From RGIG5472 sp051867615 (lineage in GTDB: Bacteria; Bacillota; Clostridia; Oscillospirales; Oscillospiraceae): 17,614 nucleotides of DNA. The stretch lies in NCBI GenBank assembly GCA_051867615.1, contig JBJDYU010000016.1, positions 1-17,614 of the forward strand. Reading direction: 5' to 3'. The notes under the pieces are model-generated. The model was not told the DNA's origin. It saw only the letters and a list, made by a program, of their open reading frames with translations, and did not search any database. The translations under genes and the position numbers were made by a program. Of the stretch, positions 7,288-13,251 are shown in pieces (positions within the stretch are counted from its first letter, which is position 1; each line of letters begins with the position of its first letter).

Positions 7288-8244
7288 ATGCGCCTGTACT
7301 GCGCGCCCATGGAGGGACTCACCGGGCGGGTGTTCCGTCAGGCCCTGACCCGCCATTTTCCGGGAAAGCTCCGCTTTTACTCCCCCTTTATCTCCCCCAC
7401 CAGCAGCGGCAGTCTCCGCTCCCATGAGCTGCGGGACGTGCAGCCGGAGGAAAACGAGGGCATCGAGCTGGTGCCGCAGATCCTCTCGAACCAGGCGGAG
7501 GAATTCCTGTTCACGGCGGACAAGCTGCAAAAGCTCGGCTACGGAGAGGTGAACCTGAACCTGGGCTGCCCCTCCGGCACGGTGACGGCCCGGGGGCGGG
7601 GCGCGGGCTTCCTGCGGCGGACGGAGGAGCTGGAGCGCTTTTTGGACCGCATCTACGCCGCCGCTCCCCTGCCCGTCTCCATCAAGACCCGGGTGGGCTT
7701 TGCCGATGAAGGGGAATTCCCGGCGCTGCTGGCGCTGTTTGACCGCTATCCCGTGCGGGAGCTCATCGTCCACCCCCGGGTGCGGGAGGATTTTTACAAG
7801 GGCGGCGTACGGATGGAGGCCTTCGCCCTCGCCATGGCGGAGAGCCGCGCCCCGGTCTGCTACAACGGCGATATCTTCACGCCGGAAGACCTGACGGCGC
7901 TGCGGCAGCGCTTTCCCACTCTCGAGGCCGTCATGCTGGGCCGCGGTCTCATCGCGAACCCCGCTCTGGCGCGGCAGCTCTCCGGCGGCGCGCCGCTGAC
8001 AAAGGGAGAGCTGTACGGCTTCCACGAGTCCCTGCTGGCGGGCTTTATGGCTCTGGGCTGGAACGACCGCAGCGTCATCTCCCACATGAAGGAATACTGG
8101 TTTTACCTCTGCTGCCTGTTCCCCGACTGCGCCAGGTACCGCAAGCGCATCGGCAAGGCCCAGGACATGACGGGCTACCGCATGGCGGTGGAGGGCCTTT
8201 TCCGGGAGCAGGAGCCGCTCCCGGGCGCAGGCTATCACAACTGA
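7288..8244 (+). CDS. tRNA-dihydrouridine synthase
   Basis: The 318-aa protein is an FMN-dependent enzyme reducing uridine to dihydrouridine in the tRNA D-loop. Motifs in order: APMEG at the N-terminus (6-10), the catalytic loop NLNLGCPSGTVTARGRGAGF (89-108) with Cys94, IKTRVG (132-137; Lys133, Arg135), VHPRVREDFYKG (161-172; His162), NGD (193-195) and MLGRG (216-220), which bind FMN. Length fits the Dus family; the subfamily (DusA/B/C-type) cannot be fixed by eye. The ATG at 7288 lies one base after the stop of the 91-aa gene, so translation is coupled and no separate ribosome site is needed. It is the last gene of the operon, closed by the terminator at 8252-8281. Confidence 0.9.
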   Translation: MRLYCAPMEGLTGRVFRQALTRHFPGKLRFYSPFISPTSSGSLRSHELRDVQPEENEGIELVPQILSNQAEEFLFTADKLQKLGYGEVNLNLGCPSGTVTARGRGAGFLRRTEELERFLDRIYAAAPLPVSIKTRVGFADEGEFPALLALFDRYPVRELIVHPRVREDFYKGGVRMEAFALAMAESRAPVCYNGDIFTPEDLTALRQRFPTLEAVMLGRGLIANPALARQLSGGAPLTKGELYGFHESLLAGFMALGWNDRSVISHMKEYWFYLCCLFPDCARYRKRIGKAQDMTGYRMAVEGLFREQEPLPGAGYHN

Positions 8245-8251
8245 AACACAG

Positions 8252-8281
8252 CGGGCGGGAGCCTTCTCCCGCCCGTTTTTT
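8252..8281 (+). terminator. Terminator of the dus operon
   Basis: A perfect 10-bp stem (8252-8261/8266-8275) with loop CCTT is followed by six T. Confidence 0.92.
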
Positions 8282-8305
8282 GTCCCTGTCTTGTCACGTG
8301 TCCGC

Positions 8306-8334
8306 TTGACTTTTCACAAAGTCGAGACTATCAT
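8306..8334 (+). promoter_or_regulatory. Promoter of niaR
   Basis: TTGACT (8306-8311), 17-bp spacer, TATCAT (8329-8334). A small palindrome GACTTT-TCAC-AAAGTC (8308-8323) overlaps the -35, but it does not resemble the large palindrome of the downstream gene. Confidence 0.7.
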
Positions 8335-8410
8335 AGCTACCATAAACGCGGATTTTTCAGGCGCTTTTCCGCAGCGCGTTTTCCATCTTTGCGCAAAGGA
8401 GGTCCTTTCC

Positions 8411-8932
8411 ATGACGGCAGCCCAGCGGCGCGACGCCATCCTCTCCGCCCTGCAGTCGGAGCGGCAGCCCCTCAGCGCCTCCACCCTCGCCCAGCGCTTT
8501 TCCGTCACCCGGCAGGTCATCGTGGGAGATATCGCCCTGCTCCGGGCCTCCGGCAGCCGCATCTCCGCCACGCCCCGGGGCTATGTGCTGGAGCGCAGCC
8601 AGAGCGGCTTTACCCGGCAGCTGGCCTGCCGTCACAGCGCCACGGACACCGAGGCGGAGCTCAACGCCATGGTGGACTGCGGCTGCACCGTGGTGGACGT
8701 GACCGTGGAGCACGCGGTCTACGGCCAGCTCACCGCACCGCTGCAGCTCTCCAGCCGCTATGACGTGGCACAGTATATCTCCCGCATGAGCGGCACAAAG
8801 GCCCTCCCCCTCTCCGCCCTGACCGAGGGCGTTCACCTCCACACCGTCCGCTGCCCGGACGAGGAGCGCTTCCAGCGGCTGCGCGCCGCTCTGTCCTCTC
8901 TGGGCTTTTTATGGGAGAGCAGCGGGGATTGA
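8411..8932 (+). CDS. niaR: NiaR-type niacin-responsive repressor (HTH_11 + 3H domain)
   Basis: The 173-aa product is a transcription repressor of the NiaR/YrxA family, which represses NAD synthesis and niacin uptake genes when niacin is available. The N-terminal winged helix (residues 5-60; LSASTLAQRFSVTRQVIVGD IALLRASG) is followed by the 3H domain. The metal/ligand residues of the family are all present and correctly spaced: His75, Glu83, His142 and His144. They correspond to the His79/Glu87/His146/His148 pattern of the Thermotoga 3H protein. Start: ATG at 8411 behind AAAGGAGG; the 40 in-frame codons before it cover the promoter. The gene directly downstream encodes a membrane protein with a palindromic operator, the expected arrangement for a regulator next to its target. 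Confidence 0.88.
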   Translation: MTAAQRRDAILSALQSERQPLSASTLAQRFSVTRQVIVGDIALLRASGSRISATPRGYVLERSQSGFTRQLACRHSATDTEAELNAMVDCGCTVVDVTVEHAVYGQLTAPLQLSSRYDVAQYISRMSGTKALPLSALTEGVHLHTVRCPDEERFQRLRAALSSLGFLWESSGD

Positions 8933-8956
8933 CAAATCAGAATTCGACGCTATAAT
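8929..8956 (+). promoter_or_regulatory. Consensus promoter of the EIIC-like gene
   Basis: TTGACA (8929-8934), 16-bp spacer, TATAAT (8951-8956). The -35 overlaps the stop codon of niaR, so the downstream gene has its own start site at about 8963. Confidence 0.88.
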
Positions 8957-8993
8957 GGTGTATGCAGCTGTCAAGACAGTTGCATACACCATT
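8954..8993. promoter_or_regulatory. 40-bp palindromic operator, probable NiaR site
   Basis: Two 19-nt arms (8954-8972 and 8975-8993) match at 18 of 19 positions around a central AA. The arm reads AATGGTGTATGCAGCTGTC. It covers the -10 and the expected transcription start, so a bound dimer would block initiation. Transcription should begin inside the left arm, so despite the following T-run it is less likely to be a terminator. Assignment to NiaR is inferred from position. Confidence 0.75.
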
Positions 8994-9018
8994 CTTTTTT
9001 CTCATATAGGAGGCTCTT

Positions 9019-10119
9019 ATGGAAAAGCTGAAAGCCTTTTTCAAGCGGAAGGACGTGGTCATCTCCGGCAAGCGCTACGGCATCGACGCCATGAGCGCCA
9101 TGGCCCAGGGCCTGTTCTGCACGCTGCTGGTAGGCACTATACTTAACACGCTCGGCACCCAGTTCCACATCGGATTTCTGACCGACGCGGTGGCCACCAT
9201 CGGCAAGGGCGACGCGGCCGTGGTCTACCGTGTGGGCGATCTCGCCACCGCTATGGTGGGTCCCGCCATGGCCGCCGCCATCGGCTACGCGCTGAAAGCA
9301 CCCGCCATGGTGCTGTTCTCCCTCATTCCCGTGGGCTTCGCCACCAACGCCCTCGGCGGCGCGGGCGGCCCTCTCGCGGTGCTGTTCGTGGCCATCGTGG
9401 CGGCGGAGTGCGGCAAGCTGGTCTCCAAGGAGACCAAGATCGACCTGCTGGTGACCCCCATCGTCACCATTCTCTCCGGCGTGGGCCTGGCCTATCTGGT
9501 GGCGGCCCCCATCGGCAAGGCCGCCAGCTCCATCGGCCAGATCATCATGTGGGCCACGGAGCAGGAGCCCTTCCTCATGGGCATCGTGGTGTCCGTGGTG
9601 GTGGGCGTGGCGCTGACGCTGCCCATCTCCTCCGCCGCCATCTGCCAGTCCTTCGGTCTGGTGGGCCTCGCGGGCGGCGCGGCGGTGGCCGGCTGCTGCG
9701 CGCAGATGGTGGGCTTCGCCGTCATGAGCTTCCGTGAAAACCGCTGGGGCGGTCTGGTGTCTCAGGGCATCGGCACCTCCATGCTGCAGATGAGCAACAT
9801 CCTCCGCAACCCCCGCATCTGGATCCCTCCCACGCTGGCCTCCGCCATCACCGGCCCCATCGCCACCTGCCTGTTCCATCTGGAGATGAACGGCGCGGCC
9901 GTTTCCTCCGGCATGGGCACCTGCGGTCTGGTGGGCCAGATCGGCGTGTACACCGGCTGGGTCAACGACGTGGCCAGCGGCGCCAAGGCCGCCATCACGG
10001 GCTTCGACTGGCTGGGCCTCATCCTCATCTCCTTCGTCCTCCCCGCCGTGCTGTCCCTCGTCATCTGTGAATTCATGCGCAAGAAGGGCTGGATCAAGGA
10101 AGGGGATCTGGCGCTGTGA
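9019..10119 (+). CDS. EIIC-like membrane protein (PTS_EIIC_2 family), candidate niacin transporter
   Basis: The 366-aa protein is highly hydrophobic, with about ten membrane segments and repeated Gly/Ala-rich motifs (GGAGGPLAVLFVAIVAAECG, LPISSAAICQSFGLVGLAGG, NGAAVSSGMGTCGLVGQIG). It matches my knowledge of the PTS_EIIC_2 family, usually annotated as PTS sugar transporter subunit IIC. However, no EIIA, EIIB, HPr or sugar gene is in the window. The gene lies 86 nt after niaR and its promoter is covered by a large palindrome. A role in uptake of nicotinate, nicotinamide or a related NAD precursor is therefore a better guess than sugar transport (inference). Start: ATG at 9019 with AGGAGG at 9008-9013. 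It ends before a strong terminator shared with the tRNA on the other strand. Confidence 0.85.
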   Translation: MEKLKAFFKRKDVVISGKRYGIDAMSAMAQGLFCTLLVGTILNTLGTQFHIGFLTDAVATIGKGDAAVVYRVGDLATAMVGPAMAAAIGYALKAPAMVLFSLIPVGFATNALGGAGGPLAVLFVAIVAAECGKLVSKETKIDLLVTPIVTILSGVGLAYLVAAPIGKAASSIGQIIMWATEQEPFLMGIVVSVVVGVALTLPISSAAICQSFGLVGLAGGAAVAGCCAQMVGFAVMSFRENRWGGLVSQGIGTSMLQMSNILRNPRIWIPPTLASAITGPIATCLFHLEMNGAAVSSGMGTCGLVGQIGVYTGWVNDVASGAKAAITGFDWLGLILISFVLPAVLSLVICEFMRKKGWIKEGDLAL

Positions 10120-10172
10120 TAAGGCATTTACATATTTTCCCGCCGTCTGCGGACAGCGGAACTCTGCAAGGC

Positions 10173-10209
10173 AAAAACCGCCGCAAACGAATCGTTTGCG
10201 GCGGTTTTT
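10173..10209. terminator. Bidirectional terminator shared by EIIC-like gene and tRNA-Arg
   Basis: Two 18-nt arms (10173-10190 and 10192-10209) are exact complements, giving A5 before and T5 after the GC stem on each strand. On the minus strand it begins at the last base of the tRNA CCA end. Confidence 0.92.
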
Positions 10210-10285
10210 GGTATGCCCGATTGGATTCGAACCAACGGCCTTCAGAGTCGGAGTCTGACGCTCTATCCAACTGAGCTACGGGCAC
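10209..10285 (-). tRNA. tRNA-Arg (anticodon CCG), CCA encoded
   Basis: The 77-nt minus-strand cloverleaf is complete. The acceptor stem is GTGCCCG with CGGGCAT (one G-U pair). The D stem is GCTC/GAGC with loop AGTTGGATA. The anticodon stem is TCAGA/TCTGA with loop CTCCGAC, anticodon CCG, reading codon CGG. The T arm is GTTGG-TTCGAAT-CCAAT, with discriminator A and encoded CCA (10211-10209). A terminator follows at once. It is the only intact tRNA in the window and the last element of a transcript that first contains three 5'-half copies of itself. Confidence 0.96.
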
Positions 10286-10636
10286 ATATTCATTTTTTCT
10301 ACCGATGGAGTCTGACGCTCCGCCCGCTGCGCGGGCATCAACTCCCGCTATGCTCGCTTCGCTCTCCGAGCGGGAGTAGATATCCATCTGAGCTACGGGC
10401 ACATATTCATTTCTTCTACCGATGGAGTCTGACGCTCCGCCCGCTGCGCGGGCATCAACTCCCGCTATGCTCGCTTCGCTCTCCGAGCGGGAGTAGATAT
10501 CCATCTGAGCTACGGGCACATATTCATTTCTTCTACCGATGGAGTCTGACGCTCCGCCCGCTGCGCGGGCATCAACTCCCGCTATGCTCGCTTCGCTCTC
10601 CGAGCGGGAGTTGATATCCAACTGAGCTACGGGCAT
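10286..10636 (-). repeat. Three tandem 117-bp tRNA-Arg 5'-half repeats with D-loop insert
   Basis: Minus-strand units are 10520-10636, 10403-10519 and 10286-10402, ending directly at nt 1 of the intact tRNA. Each unit has four parts: 22 nt equal or nearly equal to tRNA nt 1 through the D-loop (GTGCCCGTAGCTCAG onward); a 60-nt insert placed after GGATA; 14 nt (GAGCGTCAGACTCC) that resume the tRNA through the second anticodon base; and a 21-nt AT-rich spacer (ATCGGTAGAAGAAATGAATA plus T) that also precedes the intact tRNA. The 3' half is missing in every unit. The insert carries a 13-bp stem (perfect in the promoter-proximal unit, one mismatch in the others) and a second stem GCCCGC-GCA-GCGGGC. 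The outer unit starts ATGCCCG instead of GTGCCCG and has D-loop AGTTGG; the inner two have AGATGG. Function is unknown. Confidence 0.9.
10337..10381 (-). other. Hairpin of the D-loop insert (example, inner unit)
   Basis: Arms 10337-10349 and 10369-10381 form a stem of 12 of 13 bp; the same element recurs 117 and 234 nt to the right, perfectly paired in the last copy. The inner bases (CTCGGAGAGCGAAGCGAG) allow extra pairing. Confidence 0.75.
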
Positions 10637-10679
10637 CAACTGTGCGGGGACAAATCCCGTCCTCAAATCAAGCTTGATT

Positions 10680-10708
10680 ATTATACCAGACTTTTTTCCG
10701 GCTGTAAA
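10680..10708 (-). promoter_or_regulatory. Strong promoter of the tRNA-Arg array
   Basis: Minus strand TTTACA (10703-10708), 17-bp spacer, TATAAT (10680-10685) with an extended TGG. It is the only good promoter seen before the intact tRNA, so the three repeat units should be transcribed together with it, giving a precursor of about 460 nt. Confidence 0.8.
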
Positions 10709-10761
10709 GAGCAAAATGCCGTGCCGGTCTGTAAAACTTTTTTGGTTTTTTGAAAAAACCT

Positions 10762-10779
10762 TTGTCAGAAAGTTGACAA
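10762..10779 (+). promoter_or_regulatory. Rex-like operator in the rex promoter
   Basis: TTGTCAG-AAAG-TTGACAA matches 11 of the 14 conserved positions of the Firmicute Rex site (TTGTGAA-N4-TTCACAA) and overlaps the -35. This suggests that Rex represses its own gene. Confidence 0.6.
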
Positions 10780-10801
10780 ATCCGCATTTTTTATGTATCA
10801 T
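10773..10801 (+). promoter_or_regulatory. Promoter of rex
   Basis: TTGACA (10773-10778), 17-bp spacer, TATCAT (10796-10801). Confidence 0.82.
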
Positions 10802-10859
10802 TATCCTAATCAGTTATACCTTCATAAAAAGGAATTCTACCCGGGAAGGAAGAAGTGCT

Positions 10860-11492
10860 ATGAAGAAGCAAAACATTTCCGACGCCGTTATTCGCCGGCT
10901 CCCCCGCTATTACCGCTATCTGACCGATCTGCAGCAAAAACAGATCGTGCGTGTCTCCTCCAACCTGCTCAGCAGCAAGATGGGCTTCACCGCCTCGCAG
11001 ATCCGGCAGGATTTCAGCTGCTTTGGTGAATTCGGCCAGCAGGGATACGGATACAATGTGGAGGACCTCAAAAAGGAGATCAACCACATTCTGGGCATCG
11101 ACCGGGGACACCATCTGGTCTTGGTGGGCGTGGGTAATCTGGGCCACGTGCTGCTGAACAACTTCGACTTCCGCGCCTGCGGCTTTGCGCTGGACTGCGC
11201 TTTCGATCTGGATCCCCGTCTGGTCGGCACCGACATCAACGGCACCCACGTCTTTCACAGCCGCCAGATGGCCGAGGTCTTTGCCGAGAAGGGCATTCCC
11301 GACGTGGCGGTGCTCTGTGTGCCGAAGGACGCCGCCCAAAAGCTGGCGGACCAGATGATGGAGCTGGGCGTGCGCGGCTTCTGGAACATCACCAACATCG
11401 AGCTGACCGCCAATGTGCCCGGCGTGGAATTTGAGGACATCCACCTCTCCGACAGCCTGCTGACGCTGAGCTACCGCATCTCCCACCGATAA
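10860..11492 (+). CDS. rex: Redox-sensing transcriptional repressor Rex
   Basis: The 210-aa protein senses the NADH/NAD+ ratio and represses fermentation and reductive pathway genes until NADH rises. An N-terminal winged helix (residues 5-75: VIRRLPRYYRYLTDL, FTASQIRQDFSCFGEFGQQG YGY) is the classic Rex DNA-binding domain. It is followed by a Rossmann fold with GVGNLG (90-95), FDLDP (115-119), VPKDAAQ (154-160) and the C-terminal domain-swapped helix (FEDIHLSDSLLTLSYRI). Length is typical (205-215 aa). Start: ATG at 10860 with GGAAGGAAG upstream; the open frame before it covers the promoter. A Rex-like palindrome overlaps the -35, so autoregulation is likely. The gene is monocistronic and divergent from the tRNA-Arg array. 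Confidence 0.96.
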   Translation: MKKQNISDAVIRRLPRYYRYLTDLQQKQIVRVSSNLLSSKMGFTASQIRQDFSCFGEFGQQGYGYNVEDLKKEINHILGIDRGHHLVLVGVGNLGHVLLNNFDFRACGFALDCAFDLDPRLVGTDINGTHVFHSRQMAEVFAEKGIPDVAVLCVPKDAAQKLADQMMELGVRGFWNITNIELTANVPGVEFEDIHLSDSLLTLSYRISHR

Positions 11493-11520
11493 ACCGAAGC
11501 AAGAAGTTTCCGGACTTTCC

Positions 11521-11556
11521 ACCGGCGGCGTATTGAAAATGCGCCGCCGGTCTTTT
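11521..11556 (+). terminator. Terminator of rex
   Basis: Stem 11521-11530/11542-11551 (ACCGGCGGCG and its complement, perfect), then CTTTT. The loop and T-run contain promoter elements for the next gene. Confidence 0.88.
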
Positions 11557-11561
11557 ATAAT
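11533..11561 (+). promoter_or_regulatory. Promoter of SLH gene embedded in rex terminator
   Basis: TTGAAA (11533-11538, in the hairpin loop), 17-bp spacer consisting mostly of the 3' stem arm, and TATAAT (11556-11561, at the end of the T-run). Confidence 0.75.
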
Positions 11562-11606
11562 CAAAGCAGAGTCGAAATCCATCCGAGCCTGTCGAAGGAG
11601 TCCCTT

Positions 11607-12734
11607 ATGAAAAAACGCATTCTCATTCCCCTCATTCTCTTAGTGGCGCTGCTGGGCGCCGCCGCGGCATACGCTCTGGGCGGCACTGCCCAGGACCCGC
11701 TGGTCTCCCTGGCCTACCTGCAGGGGACCTATACCGATACCGTCCTTCAGGAAGCGGAGCAGCAGCTGGATACTTCCGACGCGGCACTGCTGGCGGAGGC
11801 GAAAAGCGAGCTGGAGGCCCGTCTGGCCGCAGTGGGACAGACGGCGGAAGCGGAATGCGCCCTCTCCTTCACCGACCGGCGCTTTAAGAAGGATGACGTG
11901 CTGACGGCCGCCACCGGAGGCAGCGTCATTCCCCTGGCCGGCAGCGTGACGGTCCGCTTCGACAGCGGCGCGGTGGTGGACGTGACCGCCGGCAAAACCG
12001 TCGCCAGCGGCGCCGCCCTGACTGCGGGACACCGCTACATGGCGGCGGAGGATACCGTGGCCCGCTTCGTCACCACCTCCAAGACCGCCGTGCTGCAGGT
12101 CATGGGCTATTACGCCGTGTCCGAGTCCTCGAACCAGCCGGACTATAACGCCATGGCGGAGGCGCTGAAGTCCCTGTCTCTCCTACGGGGCAGCACCACG
12201 GGCTTCGGCTCCGGCTTCGATCTGGAAAACGCCCCCACCCGGGGCGCGGCCCTCATCATGTTCATCCGCCTGCTGGGCGAGGAGGAGGACGCTCTCGCTT
12301 ACACCGGCAGCTGCCCCTTCACCGACGTGGACAAAAACAGCGCCACCTATCCGTATGTGGCTTACGCCTACGCCAAGGGCTACACCAACGGCTACAGCGC
12401 CACCACCTTCCGCCCCAAGCAGACCACCAACGCCCGGCAGTATACGGAGTTTATCCTCCGCGCCATGGGCTACAGCTCCTTTACCAACACGGAGCTGGAC
12501 GGGACGCTGGCCAACGCCGCGGCAAACGGCGTCATCACCGAGGCGGAAAAGCAGGCGCTGGAGCAGGATTCCTTCCTCCGCGCCGACCTGGTCTATCTCT
12601 CCTACTACGCGCTGCAGGCGCGCCTCCCCTCCTCCAGCGCCACGCTGGCGGATCAGCTCATGGCAAGGGGCGTGTTCACCGCCGCCGCCTACCGCAGCGC
12701 CCTCACGGCGGTCTCCTCTAATCGCCTGTCATAA
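11607..12734 (+). CDS. Exported SLH-domain (S-layer homology) protein
   Basis: The 375-aa product starts with a signal peptide or N-terminal anchor (KKR, then a hydrophobic stretch to AAAAYA, residues 5-23), so it acts outside the membrane. Residues 30-85 are helical and possibly coiled-coil (LQEAEQQLDTSDAALLAEAK). Residues 85-170 resemble a beta-rich domain (DVLTAATGGSVIPLAGSVTV RF). The C-terminal half carries SLH repeats: PTRGAALIMFIRLLG (210-224), then CPFTDVDKNSATYPYVAYAY AKGYTNGYSATTFRPKQTTN (236-275) and ARQYTEFILRAMGY (276-289), the typical SLH helix-loop-helix that binds pyruvylated secondary wall polymers. A third, degenerate repeat may follow to residue 360. Start: ATG at 11607 behind AAGGAG. 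It probably is a surface-anchored protein; the role of the middle domain is unknown. Confidence 0.87.
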   Translation: MKKRILIPLILLVALLGAAAAYALGGTAQDPLVSLAYLQGTYTDTVLQEAEQQLDTSDAALLAEAKSELEARLAAVGQTAEAECALSFTDRRFKKDDVLTAATGGSVIPLAGSVTVRFDSGAVVDVTAGKTVASGAALTAGHRYMAAEDTVARFVTTSKTAVLQVMGYYAVSESSNQPDYNAMAEALKSLSLLRGSTTGFGSGFDLENAPTRGAALIMFIRLLGEEEDALAYTGSCPFTDVDKNSATYPYVAYAYAKGYTNGYSATTFRPKQTTNARQYTEFILRAMGYSSFTNTELDGTLANAAANGVITEAEKQALEQDSFLRADLVYLSYYALQARLPSSSATLADQLMARGVFTAAAYRSALTAVSSNRLS

Positions 12735-12785
12735 CTTCGCCGCCCCCGCCGTCACACCACGGAGCCCTGCGCATAAGATGAACTG

Positions 12786-12807
12786 AGGCCGATGACGGCC
12801 TGAGTTT
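12786..12807 (+). terminator. Weak terminator-like hairpin after the SLH gene
   Basis: Stem AGGCCG/CGGCCT (12786-12791/12796-12801) with loop ATGA is followed by GAGTTTT. The stem is short, so some read-through into the 48-aa gene is possible. No clear separate promoter was found for that gene. Confidence 0.4.
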
Positions 12808-12825
12808 TCATAGGAGGTACTCCAT

Positions 12826-12972
12826 ATGTGTAATTGCGGTAACGGCGGCTTCGGCGGCGGGTGCTGCTGGATCATCATCGTCATTCTGCTCATCCTCTTC
12901 TGCTGCGGCGGTTGGGGCAACTGGGGCGGCTGCGGCAACAACTGCGGCTGCAACAACAATGGCTGCTGCTGA
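12826..12972 (+). CDS. 48-aa Cys/Gly-rich single-span peptide
   Basis: This is a very small gene with a strong ribosome site (TAGGAGG) 7 nt before the ATG at 12826. The peptide has 11 Cys and 14 Gly in 48 residues. It has an N-terminal Gly/Cys cap (MCNCGNGGFGGGCC), one hydrophobic helix (WIIIVILLILF, 15-25), and a C-terminal repeat-like tail of CGG, NWGG, NNCG and CNNNGCC. The layout (Gly-rich head and short membrane helix) recalls YjcZ-type sporulation peptides and the small proteins of Oscillospiraceae labelled chorion-class high-cysteine protein by automated annotation. It may be membrane-associated and metal- or disulfide-rich; function is unknown. A perfect terminator follows 22 nt after the stop, which supports a true gene. 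Confidence 0.75.
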   Translation: MCNCGNGGFGGGCCWIIIVILLILFCCGGWGNWGGCGNNCGCNNNGCC

Positions 12973-12994
12973 TTGAGCGTCAACGGCAACACAG

Positions 12995-13025
12995 GGCTCC
13001 GCACCGAAAGGTGCGGAGCCTTTTT
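12995..13025 (+). terminator. Terminator after the Cys-rich peptide gene
   Basis: An 11-bp perfect stem (12995-13005/13010-13020) with a GAAA tetraloop is followed by TTTTT. Confidence 0.94.
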
Positions 13026-13147
13026 ATCTCCGGCAGCATTCCCAAAACAGGCTCGGCAAAATGCCGCGCCGCCGGCGCGAAATTTTGTCGAAACTGCCGT
13101 TTTTTTCTTTCTTCCCCGCCCGCCCTTGTTTCCTTGCTCAAGTCATG

Positions 13148-13196
13148 GTACTATACTTTGCGAGTGATTTCCCGTCATGGCTACCATATATTGTGT
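13148..13196 (+). promoter_or_regulatory. nrdD promoter region with two NrdR-box-like sites
   Basis: The -10 is TATACT (13152-13157); no good -35 is seen. The downstream box CTACCATATATTGTGT (13181-13196) agrees with the NrdR consensus acaCwAtATaTwGtgt at 13 of 16 positions. The upstream box GTACTATACTTTGCGA (13148-13163) is weaker and overlaps the -10. Their starts are 33 bp apart, near the three-turn spacing usual for NrdR pairs. NrdR represses ribonucleotide reductase genes. Confidence 0.6.
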
Positions 13197-13251
13197 CTTT
13201 TTCCGGTGTTTGGAAAAGACGCGCTACGCTTGGAGAAACGGAGAGAGGAAC

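Noticed and set aside
8954..9000. Terminator of niaR or an attenuator before the EIIC-like gene
   Set aside because: The T-run fits, but the palindrome overlaps the -10 and start site of the downstream promoter, so only its inner part would be transcribed from there. Operator is the better reading, though termination of niaR read-through remains possible.
10213..10614. 133-codon plus-strand open frame over the same repeats
   Set aside because: It is antisense to the tRNA and its 5'-half copies; no ribosome site.
10286..10636. CRISPR array or three further tRNA genes
   Set aside because: The units are contiguous with no unique spacers, and each lacks the tRNA 3' half, T arm and acceptor 3' strand.
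10094..10801. 235-codon minus-strand open frame with 39-residue repeats (VPVAQMDIYSRSESEASIAG type)
   Set aside because: It is the tRNA-Arg array read as protein: 117 bp is a multiple of three, the frame runs through the intact tRNA and its terminator, and PVAQLDRAS is the usual false translation of tRNA-Arg.
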